DNA of 64,000 nucleotides from Pseudomonas sp. (GTDB lineage: Bacteria; Pseudomonadota; Gammaproteobacteria; Pseudomonadales; Pseudomonadaceae), in contig NZ_JAUYNT010000006.1 in NCBI RefSeq assembly GCF_030698175.1, positions 146,432 to 210,431 of the forward strand, given 5' to 3'. The notes below the pieces were generated by a model. It was not told where the DNA came from. It searched no databases and worked only from the letters and a program-made list of their open reading frames with translations. Numbering within the stretch: position 1 is the first letter of the stretch; each line of letters begins with the position of its first letter. Shown here piece after piece: positions 26,616 to 36,400 of the stretch. The translations under genes were made by a program, and so were the position numbers.

Positions 26616-28916
26616 ATGTTACTTGCCACCGATCTTGATGGAACCTTTCTCGCCGGCAATCCCGCCGACCGTCTAAGCCTTTACCAAACCCTCGCCGCCC
26701 ACCCGGAAATCCGCCTGGCCTATGTCACTGGCCGCAGCCTGGAGTCGGTGCTGCCCTTGCTGGCCGACCCGACCCTGCCGCAACCGGACTTCATCATCGC
26801 CGACGTCGGCGCGAGCCTGGTGCATGGCGACAGCCTGCAACTGATCCAGCCGCTGCAAGGTGCGGTCGACGCCCTCTGGCCCGGTGAAAGCCAGGTCGCC
26901 AGCGCCATCGAAAGCTTCGGTCTGGAGCGCCAGGACATCCCGCAGATGCGCCGCTGCTCGTATTACTGCAGCCCCGAACAAGCCGCCAATCCGGCCCTGC
27001 TGGCGGCGGCCGAAGCCCTGGGTTGCGACCTGCTCTACTCGGCCGAACGCTACCTCGACTTTCTCCCCAAGGGCGTCAACAAAGGCAGCAGTTTGCAGGC
27101 GCTGATCGACTGGCTGGAGCTGGACATCAACCAGGTACTGACCGCCGGCGACACCCTCAACGACCTCAGCATGCTCAGCGGCCAGTTCAAAGGCGTGTGT
27201 GTCGGCGCCGCCGAAACCGCGCTGTTGCAGGCCACGGCCCGTCACTCGCGCATCTTCCACGCCCAGCGGCCAGGCTGTGGCGGCATTCTCGAAGCCATAG
27301 TGCATTTTGGCTTTCTCGGCGCAAGCGGGATCGCCGCCGAACAACGGCTGGCCTTGCCACCGGGCAAATCGGACCTGGTGATGGTCTACCACCGCCTGCC
27401 CTACGAAGAGCATCGGGTCGCGGGCAAATTGCAGCGCCGCCGTCCGACCTCGCCGAATGGCATTATCCCGACCCTGCTGAGCTTCTTCGGCGATGGCCGC
27501 AAAGGCTCCTGGGTGGCCTGGGCCGAGCACGAAGACGCGGCCGGCGAGCCGTTCGAAACCCACACTACGGTGGATGCCGAGCACTACCCCAAGCTCACCG
27601 CCGCCCGCGTGCCGCTGAGCAAGGACGAGGTCGACATTTTCTACAAGCGCTTCTCCAAGGAAGCCTTCTGGCCGACCTTGCACACCTTCTGGGAGCGTGC
27701 GCAGTTTCGCGAAGACGACTGGCAGGTGTTCCTCAAGGTTAACCGCGCCTTCGCCGAACGCACCGCCCAGGAAGCCGCCGAAGGCGCAATTGTCTGGCTG
27801 CACGACTACAACCTGTGGATGGTGCCTGGCTACCTGCGCGAGCTGCGCCCGGACCTGCGCATCACGTTTTTCCACCACACCTACTTTCCCTCGGCCGACG
27901 TGTTCAACGTCCTGCCGTGGCGCCGGCAGATCATCGGCAGCCTGCTGCAATGCGACTACATCGGCTTTCATATCCCCCGCCAAGTGGAGAACTTTGTCGA
28001 CGCCGCCCGTGGCGTCACTCCGCTGCAAACCATCAGCCGGCAAAACTGTGCGCCGCGCTTTATCACCTACGGTTGCGCCGTGGGCCTGGAGCGCATGACC
28101 ACTGCGGTGGATACCGGCAACCGCGTGGTCAAGCTCGGCGCCCACCCGGTGGGGCTGGATCTTGAGCGGGTCAGCGCAGCGTTAGCCGCGCCGAAAATCC
28201 AGCAGATGATGGAGCGCCTACGCAGCGAGCTGGACGGCGTCAAACTGATCCTCTCGGTCGAGCGCCTCGACTACACCAAAGGCACCCTAGAGAAACTTCA
28301 GGCCTACGAGCGGCTGCTGGCGGAAAACCCCGAACTGCTGCGCAAGGTCACCCTGGTCTGCGTCTGCGTGCCGGCGGCCAAAGAAATGACCATCTATGAC
28401 GAGCTGCAAGGGCAGATCGAGCAAGTCGCCGGGCGCATCAACGGCCGCTTTGCGCGCATCGGCTGGACGCCCCTGCAACTGTTCTTTCGCAGCCTGCCCT
28501 TTGAAGAAGTCAGCGCCTGGTACGCCATGGCCGACGTGATGTGGATTACCCCACTGCGCGACGGGCTTAACCTGGTGTCCAAGGAGTTCGTCGCCGCCCA
28601 GGGTTTGCTCGGTGGCTGCGGAGTGCTGGTGCTGTCGGAATTCGCCGGCGCCGCCGCTGAACTCAAAGGCGCCCTACTGACCAATCCCCACGACCCGGCA
28701 GACATGGTGCAAGTCTGCTATCAGGCCTTGAACATGCCCAAGATCGAGGCCCAGGCGCGACTGCGCGAGCTGTACGACATCGTCAGCTACAACGACATTC
28801 GCCGTTGGGGCGATGAGTTTTTAGCCGGCGTCGCCGAGCAACCGCAGCCAAAACCACTGAGCGACAGCGCCAATGACAGCGCCAGCAACCTCAGCGAACA
28901 GCTCATCAGCATCTGA
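26616..28916 (+). CDS. ggpPS: fused glucosylglycerol-phosphate phosphatase/synthase
   Basis: A 766-residue bifunctional enzyme. Residues ~1-235 form a HAD phosphatase with DLDGT at residues 6-10 (Asp6/Asp8 nucleophile pair) and AGDTLNDLSML. Residues ~250-740 form a GT20 glycosyltransferase (HRLPYEEHRV, SVERLDYTKG, PLRDGLNLVSKEF). This arrangement matches the GgpPS type of Stenotrophomonas and salt-tolerant Pseudomonas, which makes the osmolyte glucosylglycerol from ADP-glucose and glycerol-3-phosphate. A trehalose-phosphate synthase fusion is the main alternative but usually has the phosphatase at the C terminus. ATG 26616 has GGAG 9 bases upstream. Confidence 0.82.
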   Translation: MLLATDLDGTFLAGNPADRLSLYQTLAAHPEIRLAYVTGRSLESVLPLLADPTLPQPDFIIADVGASLVHGDSLQLIQPLQGAVDALWPGESQVASAIESFGLERQDIPQMRRCSYYCSPEQAANPALLAAAEALGCDLLYSAERYLDFLPKGVNKGSSLQALIDWLELDINQVLTAGDTLNDLSMLSGQFKGVCVGAAETALLQATARHSRIFHAQRPGCGGILEAIVHFGFLGASGIAAEQRLALPPGKSDLVMVYHRLPYEEHRVAGKLQRRRPTSPNGIIPTLLSFFGDGRKGSWVAWAEHEDAAGEPFETHTTVDAEHYPKLTAARVPLSKDEVDIFYKRFSKEAFWPTLHTFWERAQFREDDWQVFLKVNRAFAERTAQEAAEGAIVWLHDYNLWMVPGYLRELRPDLRITFFHHTYFPSADVFNVLPWRRQIIGSLLQCDYIGFHIPRQVENFVDAARGVTPLQTISRQNCAPRFITYGCAVGLERMTTAVDTGNRVVKLGAHPVGLDLERVSAALAAPKIQQMMERLRSELDGVKLILSVERLDYTKGTLEKLQAYERLLAENPELLRKVTLVCVCVPAAKEMTIYDELQGQIEQVAGRINGRFARIGWTPLQLFFRSLPFEEVSAWYAMADVMWITPLRDGLNLVSKEFVAAQGLLGGCGVLVLSEFAGAAAELKGALLTNPHDPADMVQVCYQALNMPKIEAQARLRELYDIVSYNDIRRWGDEFLAGVAEQPQPKPLSDSANDSASNLSEQLISI

Positions 28917-29374
28917 GTGCTGCGCCTGTTCAAGCGCCCCAAGCAAGCGCGTGAGCAGGCGCACGAACAAGCCCAAGCAAGCCTGAAACCTGGCCATAAA
29001 CCCTTTAGCTATTGCACCAGAAGGTAGCTGTTTGTAGGAGGGGCTTTAACCGCGACCCGCGACCCACCGCGCTAGCTGACACAGCGCAAAGCATCGCGGG
29101 CGGCAGTCGCTCCATACGGCGCAGCGCATTTCCCACATCCATGTGAATCCTAAAGCCCATGAGGTTTGCGGCGCTCAACAGTTAATCGAACATCCCCATC
29201 TAGCAGGCCGTGACCCAGCAATCAATAGCTGAGCAAGCGATCAACTCGCACGCCCCAACAGCATTGATTAACTTGTGCTTAGGCGCTCTATTCCGGTAGT
29301 TTGCGCGACCTTACGCAGACCCGAGCAGCCACACGGGCCGCCGACCTGCGTCACCGCCCAACCCTTGGAACCCC
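28917..29374. other. intergenic region with a single REP arm
   Basis: No gene is seen in about 460 bp. 29034-29056 repeats the gtaggaggggcttta REP arm seen at 26408. The rest shows no coding bias, and I see no RNA gene. Confidence 0.5.
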
Positions 29375-29767
29375 ATGAACTCCGCCGATCTCGTTATGCA
29401 AAGCTATGGCCGCTGCTGTGCCAGCCACGGCTTCCTCGACAGCTTTTACCTGTACTTTCTCGCCAGCTCGCCAGCAGTGCGGGCCAAGTTCATCGACACC
29501 GACATGCCTACGCAAAAACAACTGCTGCGCCACGGCATCCTTAACCTGGTGATGCACGCCCGCGGCATGCCCGACAGCAAATTGCGGGCGCTGGGCTGCA
29601 GCCACGCCCGTGGTGGCTTGGATATCCAACCCGAACTCTACCAACTGTGGCTCGACTCACTGCTGCAAGCGGTTGCCGACCACGACCAACTCTGCGACAA
29701 CCACACCCGCCAAGCCTGGCGCGAGGTGCTGAACCAAGGCATCAGCGTGATCAAAGCCCAGTACTGA
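29375..29767 (+). CDS. single-domain bacterial globin
   Basis: A 130-residue haem protein of the globin fold. LRALGCSHARGGLDIQPELYQLWLDSLL contains the proximal histidine His77 in the usual F-helix context, and FLDSFYLYFLASSP and LLRHGILNLVMHARG fill helices A-C and E. There is no fused flavin domain, so it is not a flavohaemoglobin. Possible roles are oxygen or NO binding or sensing. Its start ATG 29375 lacks a strong ribosome site. It stands between the osmolyte enzyme gene and the convergent ZapA-like copy. Confidence 0.83.
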   Translation: MNSADLVMQSYGRCCASHGFLDSFYLYFLASSPAVRAKFIDTDMPTQKQLLRHGILNLVMHARGMPDSKLRALGCSHARGGLDIQPELYQLWLDSLLQAVADHDQLCDNHTRQAWREVLNQGISVIKAQY

Positions 29768-29805
29768 GCCTGACCTCGCTACGGACAGCTAAGCCCAAGA
29801 GGCTA

Positions 29806-30108
29806 TTAGGGCGCGCTAATTAGTTGGGCGATTGCATCAATGCGGGCGCTGACCTGCGCTTCGATCTGCGCCACGCCCTGCTGGCGGTTGTACTGCTGCG
29901 CCTGCAGTTGGGCGCAGATTTTCAGCGCCGTCATCACCAGCAACTTGTCGCGCACCAGGGCCGGGGCCTGCGCCTTGGTCTCGGCCAACAACTCCTGCAG
30001 CAATTGCCCCGCCGCCACCAGCGTCTGGTCTTGGCCGGCAGGTGCCTTGACGCTGTAGTCGCAGCCGAGAACATTGATCAACGTCACCCCGGCGCCATCT
30101 TTCCTCAT
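29806..30108 (-). CDS. ZapA-like protein, copy 2
   Basis: A 100-residue protein of the same ZapA-like type as the copy at 21724. VTLINVLGCDYSVKAPAG, DKLLVMTALKICAQLQA and VSARIDAIAQLI align closely with copy 1, but the ends and several helix positions differ. It overlaps the paired ZapB-like gene by 4 bp. As for copy 1, no 6S RNA follows, and the main ZapA is presumably elsewhere. Confidence 0.78.
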   Translation of the reverse strand: MRKDGAGVTLINVLGCDYSVKAPAGQDQTLVAAGQLLQELLAETKAQAPALVRDKLLVMTALKICAQLQAQQYNRQQGVAQIEAQVSARIDAIAQLISAP

Positions 30109-30353
30109 GGGTTACCCGCATTCGAGGCGCCGCCGTGACCGGCCGAGGCCACGGCCACCAAGGCCTGAATCCGGGCGATGGTGGCGCTGTGCTGATCGTC
30201 TTGCTCAAGGGCGCTGAGCTGCAAACTTTCGTTTTCATCCTTGATCTGCTGCAACTGCGCGGTTAATTGCGCGTTGTCGCTGTGCAGGCTTTGATTGGTC
30301 TGTAGCAGATCGGTCACCAACTGCTCCAACTGATTTAACGATTGTTCCAACAT
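30105..30353 (-). CDS. TIGR02449/ZapB-like coiled-coil protein, copy 2
   Basis: An 82-residue coiled coil (MLEQSLNQLEQLVTDLLQTN, then heptads) parallel to the copy at 22017. The start at 30353 gives the shared N terminus MLE[K/Q]SL; a start twelve codons upstream is unlikely. It overlaps the zapA-like gene by 4 bp. A hairpin with a T run lies about 37 bases upstream on the same strand, so a leader or separate small transcript may precede it. Confidence 0.75.
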   Translation of the reverse strand: MLEQSLNQLEQLVTDLLQTNQSLHSDNAQLTAQLQQIKDENESLQLSALEQDDQHSATIARIQALVAVASAGHGGASNAGNP

Positions 30354-30389
30354 ATTCAATACTCGCAATGATTGGCCGGCCCGCAGCAT

Positions 30390-30414
30390 AAAAAGCCCGA
30401 GGCAACGCCTCAGA
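30390..30414 (-). terminator. hairpin with T run ahead of zapB-like copy 2
   Basis: On the minus strand ctgaggc and gcctcgg with a 3-base loop form a stem (one GU pair), followed by gggcttttt. It looks like an intrinsic terminator upstream of the zapB-like start, so it could end an unannotated small RNA or act as an attenuator. Confidence 0.35.
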
Positions 30415-30787
30415 CCGCACCGCTAAATGCCCACCGAACTAAGAATTTTGGCGAAAACTGGCCCGCTAAAAAGCCGCCAAATCAGAATCAAACAACAGCC
30501 GCGCCGACAACACGCGCACAGCCTCCGACCGCCGAACCGCGCTGCGAGTTCCCCAGCCGCGCCGCGCAAAGCCGCCGGCACCGCCCAGCGGTCAGGCCCG
30601 GCAACCTGCGCTAAGCAAACACCGCGCAGTGCGACCAAGCCCGCTAATCCGGCTACAAGCCGCGCAGCAGAGCCCGCTCTTGGCCCCAGTGCGTTAAGTC
30701 GAAGGTGACTGCGAGTTTTACCAGCGCATCTGGGTCATGGCCCAAACCGACAGCTGCGAGGCCGTGGCGCGCTGAGGTGGCCGGGCC
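30415..30787. other. gene-poor region between ZapB-like copy 2 and autotransporter
   Basis: About 370 bp contains only Pro/Arg/Ala-biased open frames with no family match, which I take as non-coding. A degraded coding remnant follows at 30788-30937, and the autotransporter gene starts at 31014. Confidence 0.45.
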
Positions 30788-30937
30788 TCAGCCCGCCGCC
30801 AGCACCCATACCTTGTAGAGCAACGACGGCCGGTAGCCGGTGTTGAGCGCCGTCCACAGCTGCTGCAGCTCGGCATGGCTGAGGCTGCGCAGCTCCAAGC
30901 TGATAAGCTCGGGCCCTCGGTGCTTACGATCACCCCC
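30788..30937 (-). pseudogene. remnant resembling the C terminus of a DUF4255/Pvc16-type protein
   Basis: On the minus strand the frame between TAG (30938-30940) and TGA (30788-30790) encodes about 49 residues without a start codon. It includes ISLELRSLSHAELQQLWTAL and NTGYRPSLLYKVWVL, ending in a stop. The 'SL..EL..LW..L...YRPSLLY.V' pattern resembles the end of the DUF4255 (Pvc16-like) domain of contractile injection systems. This is a recognition from memory over a short piece, and no other injection-system gene is nearby. Confidence 0.35.
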
Positions 30938-31013
30938 CTATCTATTTGCTCATTATATTTTCTAGACCTAGGCTGAAGTGTCAATTCTGACGTCCTAACT
31001 TATAGGTCCTGAT

Positions 31014-33107
31014 ATGAAAGCCAGCTTAGTTTCTCTAGCTGTGGCCGCTGCCATTGTGGCGTGGGCACCAATTAGCTCGGCTCGCGAGGCCGTCGCGCTT
31101 CCAGGCGTAGTCGGAGCGGAAGGTGTGCTGAATGGCGTAGACACAACGGGTGGTGCCACATTGACCGTTACCGATGGCCAGAATATCAATACTAATAACG
31201 ATCTCGGCGGTGCTTTCACCACTGCTTCCAGCAATACGGGTAACCTCCTGTTCCTTGGCGACTCGACCGTAACCGGCTCTACCGGTCAACCGGGGGTTCT
31301 ATTCCTCAATATCAGTGCCGGCGCTACTGGTAAAGCGGTAACCTTCAATGGCGATGTCCATGCAACTACAACCCAGATTAGTGAGACCGGGACGATAAAC
31401 TTCAATGGTGACGTTATATCGGCCCCGGTGTTTGTCGGTGATGGTTTTCTTAATCTCGGTGCCGGTCGCTTGCTGACGGGCGCCATCACGACCAATACCG
31501 CAAATACCGGTACATTGACGCTCAATAGCGGCAGTAATGTAACCGGGGCCATTGGTGGTGCAAGTGGGCTGAAGCAAATCATTGTATCGGGCGGTAATGC
31601 GTCTATTACCGGTGCGGTGCAAGCTCAAGGCTTCAGCCTCGGAGCGAACACCTTGAGCATTACTGGGGCGTTGACCACTAACGCCAACGGCACTATTGCG
31701 ACCACGCTGGCCGGTAATGCCGTGTACGGTAATATCCAGCCGTCCGGCTCCTCGAATATTAATGCCGCCGGCATTACCGTAATTCCAACCGTAACCGGAG
31801 TACTGACTCCCGGTACGACGTTCAGGATTGTCGGTGGCCTATCCGGCACCATCGGGGCGACCGTGACTGTCCTCAATACCAACCCGCTTTACACCTTCTC
31901 GAGCGTACCTACGACCACTGGCGATGTGCTCATAACTGTTGAGTCGGTTTCCTTGGGCTCGCCTGCTGTCGACACAACAGCGGGGGCATTGATTGGCACA
32001 CCGGCTCCAGCGGGTTCCGATTTGCTTGCCATTCAGGGCGCACTCCTTGCTCTTCCCAGTGCAGTCGCCGTCAACAATGCCCTGGCTCAACTGGCTCCCA
32101 GCAGCACCAACCTGGCAGCGCCCTGGGTTGCAGGGCAGGCGACGCGCCTTATGGAAGACATGTTGCTGGCTCGTGTGGACGAGATCCAAGACATGTGTTG
32201 TGACGCCAATTGTGAGCCAAATAAAATCCAAGAAGTGCGTAAGTGTAATGGTGAAGAGCAACAGAACAACTTGTGGGCTAAGAGCTTTGGTAATTTAGGC
32301 AACCAAAACGACGTCAATAATAGTGTCGGCTATGACACTAAAACCTATGGCCTGGTGCTGGGCTATGACCGCCCGGTGAGCGAGGACACCCGCCTTGGTG
32401 TGAGCGCAGGCTATGCGAATAGCTCAATTGACGGAAACGGTTCCTCTGGTGAGACAACTATCGATTCTTACCAGCTGACGGGTTATCTCAACTACACGCC
32501 AGGCCCTTGGTATGTACAGGGTGCTTTGACTGCCGGGATAGACAACTATGAAGGGGAGCGCCAAATCATACTTCCAGGCGTGAGTCGCGTCGCGAAATCT
32601 GACTACGATGGGCAGCAGTACACCGCTCTCGTCTCGACCGGCAAACACTTTTACTTTGACCAAGCGGTCACTGTTACACCGTTCGCGTCATTACAGACAT
32701 CGCTTATCAAAGTCGACAGTTATACCGAACGCGGTGCTGGTGACGTGAATCATCGTGTGGACGACCAAGATTATAATTTTACTCAATCAGGCTTGGGCGT
32801 GAAGATTGAACGTGTTATTCAATCCGGCGCTAGCACCTATTCCCCTGAGGCTCATGTCAAATGGTTGCATGATTTCAGCGATACAACCACGGAGCAGACG
32901 GCAGTGTTCACGGGTGGAGGCTCAGAGTTTAACGTGGAAGGGATAGAGCAGAATCGGGATTTGTACAATGTCGGCGCGGGTATTACATTCCTTTCCTGCA
33001 ATTGCGATAACAACTCTTGGACTGTCAAAGGGCAATACGACTATAAGTGGAATGATAGCGAATACTCATCAAATCAGTTGTCACTCATAGCGAGTCTTAA
33101 ATACTGA
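31014..33107 (+). CDS. autotransporter with cysteine cluster before the beta-barrel
   Basis: A 697-residue type Va secretion protein. The signal peptide is MKASLVSLAVAAAIVAWAP, cleaved near SSA (residue 23). A short beta-helix-like passenger of repeated GNLLFLGDSTVTGSTG- and NTGTLTLNSGSNVTGA-type strands spans ~40-330. The autotransporter beta-domain (LWAKSFGNLGNQNDVNN... to the terminal ...LIASLKY) spans ~420-697 and ends with an aromatic residue as outer-membrane barrels do. A cysteine cluster DMCCDANCEPNKIQEVRKC lies just before the barrel and FLSCNCDNN within it, unusual for autotransporters. GC is visibly lower than in flanking genes, consistent with acquisition. The function is unknown. 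Confidence 0.85.
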   Translation: MKASLVSLAVAAAIVAWAPISSAREAVALPGVVGAEGVLNGVDTTGGATLTVTDGQNINTNNDLGGAFTTASSNTGNLLFLGDSTVTGSTGQPGVLFLNISAGATGKAVTFNGDVHATTTQISETGTINFNGDVISAPVFVGDGFLNLGAGRLLTGAITTNTANTGTLTLNSGSNVTGAIGGASGLKQIIVSGGNASITGAVQAQGFSLGANTLSITGALTTNANGTIATTLAGNAVYGNIQPSGSSNINAAGITVIPTVTGVLTPGTTFRIVGGLSGTIGATVTVLNTNPLYTFSSVPTTTGDVLITVESVSLGSPAVDTTAGALIGTPAPAGSDLLAIQGALLALPSAVAVNNALAQLAPSSTNLAAPWVAGQATRLMEDMLLARVDEIQDMCCDANCEPNKIQEVRKCNGEEQQNNLWAKSFGNLGNQNDVNNSVGYDTKTYGLVLGYDRPVSEDTRLGVSAGYANSSIDGNGSSGETTIDSYQLTGYLNYTPGPWYVQGALTAGIDNYEGERQIILPGVSRVAKSDYDGQQYTALVSTGKHFYFDQAVTVTPFASLQTSLIKVDSYTERGAGDVNHRVDDQDYNFTQSGLGVKIERVIQSGASTYSPEAHVKWLHDFSDTTTEQTAVFTGGGSEFNVEGIEQNRDLYNVGAGITFLSCNCDNNSWTVKGQYDYKWNDSEYSSNQLSLIASLKY

Positions 33108-33484
33108 TGTAATGTAGCTAACAGGCCTCGATTCTTTCGGCGGAGTGTTATCTCATAGGTCAAGGCCCTCGGGTAACGCGGCAAAAAGCTGGCAGTTAAA
33201 CAGCGACGGGGCTTGAAAACCCCATCACCGCCGACAGCAGCGCCAACCCAGGGGGGGGTAATTTCGCCACTGAAACTCGCCGGCTAATCAGCACCTCAAG
33301 GTTCAGATTAGCCGGCGCCCTGCCCGTCCCCACGAAAGCTCGACCGCAGTAGGTGACGAGGTTTAGTGGGGACGGCTCCATCGCTTCGCGGACAAGTCCG
33401 CTCCTACAAGGGCCGTGAACGCCTGAGTGATCCGACCGCCAACACAGCGGCGGAGTGCGTTTGCAAGCGACAGCACTAAGGCCG
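33108..33484. other. intergenic region with REP arm, after autotransporter
   Basis: No gene is seen in 377 bp. 33385-33409 (ttcgcggacaagtccgctcc and following) is a single Pseudomonas REP palindrome, and a short G run is at 33250-33258. The region separates the rightward autotransporter from the leftward hrpA. Confidence 0.5.
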
Positions 33485-36400
33485 TCAGCCCTCCACCACC
33501 GTCCATTGTTTGGCCACGCGCTTATCCGACACCGGCATCTTGGTGCCCAGCTGCTGGGCAAACAGCGACACCCGGTATTCCTCCAGCATCCAGCGATACA
33601 GCAACAGTTGCGGGTCGCGTTTACCTTCTTTGGTGTGTTTGCTCAGGCGGGTTTGGTACTGGGCCCAGCAGGCATTCAGCTCGCCGCTCCAGACCCGGTC
33701 CTTCTGCATTTGGCTGCCGAGTTTGTCGAAGCGCTGCTCGATGGCGCGCAAATAACGCGGCAGCTCGTTCAGCCATTCCATCGGCGTCTCGCGCACGAAG
33801 CCCGGATAGACCAGATTGCTCAACTGCAGCTTGATGTCATTCAGCGCCACGGCCTGGGCCAGGTCGATCTTGCCCTTGAAGCGTTTTTGCAGGCCGTGCC
33901 ACAGGCTCAGCACCTCCAGCACCCGCTTGGCCAAACGCTCGGCCTGTTCGGCCCAGCCGCCGCGTTTTTGTTCGGCCAGTTTTGCCAGCCCGGCGCCGTC
34001 GCGCGGCAGCGGCTCGCTGCCTGCGAGGATGCAGTTGTCCAGGCTGGCCAGCAGAATGTCTTCCACCAGGGCATCGACCCGGCCCAGCTCGCGATAGAGC
34101 AAACCCAGCTCGGTGAGGCCCGGCAGTTTGCCGCGCAGGTATTTGGCAGGCTCTGCCAGTTGTTGCAGCAACAGGCGCTGCAAGGCGCGGCGGTGTTGGA
34201 ACTCGGCTTCGGCCAGGGTCGGGAAGCGGCCTTCCTTGACCGTGCCGCGCTCATCGCCAACGCTGCCTTCGACCAAGGCCGGATAGACCGTCATCGATAA
34301 CCCGGCGATGTTTTGCTGGGTGCTGGCCGCCACTTGGGCAAAGGCCTTGGCTTCCACCGGACGCTGCTGGCCGGCGTTCTGCACTATGGCCAAGGCGGCG
34401 TGGCTGGCCTGCACGAAGCGGGCATTCAGCTCACTCAGGTCGCGGCCTTCGCCGAGGAACTTGCCGCTGGCATCCACCACTTCCAGATTGATCTTCAGGT
34501 GGTTGTCCAGCTCCAGCAGCGCCTGGGTCCAGGCCTCCTCGCTGACCTTGACCCCAGTCATGCGTTGCAGCTCGCGACCCAGGGCGGCCGGCAGCGAGCC
34601 TTCACCGAAGTTGATGCGCTCTAAAGCCGCCTTGATAAAGTCCGGCACCGGCACGAAGTTCTTGCGCAGCGCCTTGGGCAGGTTGCGCACCAGGGCGATG
34701 CACTTGGCCTCCAGCAGGCCGGGCACCAGCCATTCCAGCCGCTCGCTGGGCAATTGCGGCAACAGCGGCGCCGGCACCCGCAGGGTCACGCCGTCGCGCG
34801 GGTGGTTGGGTTCGAAGTGATAGGTCTGGGTCAGGCGCAAGTCGCCCAGTTGCAGGCTGTCCGGGTACAGGGCGGCGGTGACTTCGCTGGCCTCGCGGGC
34901 CAGCACGTCTTCCTCGCGCATGATCAGTAGCTGCGGGTTCTTGCCGCTCTCGATCTTGTACCAGCTGTCGAAGGTCGCGGCCTGATGGATCTCGGCCGGG
35001 ATGCGCGCCTCGTAGTAGGCGTAGAGGGTTTCTTCGTCGGCCAGAATGTCGCGGCGGCGGGCCTTGGCTTCCAGCTCGTCGAGCAGCTCCAGCAGCTCGC
35101 TGTTGGCCTTCAGGCAACGGGCGCGGGACAGTATCTCGCCACGCACCAGACCGTCGCGGATAAACAGTTCGCGGGACAACACCGGCTCGATCGGCCCGTA
35201 ATGCACCGCCCGCTTGCCCACCACAATCAGCCCGTACAGGGTGATTTGCTCGAAGGCCACCACCTGGCCGCGTTTCTTCTCCCAGTGCGGCTCGAAGTGG
35301 TTTTTCTTGATCAGGTGGCCGGCCAGCGGCTCGATCCAGTCCGGTTCGATCTTGGCCACCTGGCGGGCGTAGAGCTTGGTGGTTTCCACCAGCTCGCCGG
35401 CCATCAGCCATTGCGGACGCTTCTTGCCCAGCCCCGAGGATGGGTGAATCCAGAAGCGCCGCTGGCGGGCGCCGAGGTAGTCGCCGTCTTCGGTCTTCTG
35501 GCCGATCTGGCTGAGCAACCCGGACAGCACCGCCTTGTGCAGTTTGGGGAAATCCGCCGGGGTGGTATTCAGAGTTAGCTGCAACTCTTTGCAGATCAAA
35601 CTGAGCTGGCGATGGGAGTCGCGCCACTCGCGCAGGCGCAGGTAATTCAGGAAGTTCTTCCGGCACCAGCTGCGCAGCGGGCTGGCGCCGAGGCTCAGAC
35701 GTTGCTCCTCGAAGCCGCGCCAGAGATTGACCAAGCCGGCGAAATCCGAGTCGATATCCTTCCACTGCGCATGGGCCTGATCGGCCGCCTGCTGGCGCTC
35801 CGGTGGCCGCTCGCGCACGTCCTGCACCGACAGCGCACTGGCCACAATCAGCACCTCTTGCAGGCTGCCCTGCTTGGCGGCTTCGAGCAGCATGCGGCCG
35901 AGGCGCGGGTCCACCGGCAGGCGCGCCAACTGGCGACCCAGCGGGGTCAGCTGGCTCTCGCGATTAACCGCCGACAGCTCTTGCAGCAGGTTGAATCCGT
36001 CGCTGATGGCCTTGCCATCCGGCGGCTCGATAAAGGGGAAATCTTCGATGGCGCCGAGACGCAGATGCAGCATCTGCAGAATCACCGCCGCGAGGTTGGT
36101 GCGCAGAATCTCCGGGTCGGTAAAGGCCGGGCGACTGTTGAAATCCTCCTCGCTGTACAGGCGCACACAGAGGCCCGGCTCGACCCGACCGCAACGGCCC
36201 TTGCGCTGATTGGCGCTGGCCTGGGAGACCGCCTCGATGGGCAAACGCTGCACTTTGGCGCGGTAGCTGTAGCGGCTGATGCGCGCCGTGCCGCTGTCGA
36301 TCACATAGCGAATGCCCGGCACCGTCAGCGAGGTCTCGGCGACGTTGGTGGCCAGCACGATCTTGCGCCCCGGCCGGCGCTGGAAAATCTTCTGCTGCTC

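Noticed and set aside
26673..28145. 490-codon frame opposite the osmolyte enzyme
   Set aside because: Antisense shadow; the plus-strand gene has both catalytic domains intact.
30427..30708. 93-codon Pro/Arg/Ala frame
   Set aside because: Compositional artefact of GC-rich non-coding DNA; no ribosome site or family resemblance.
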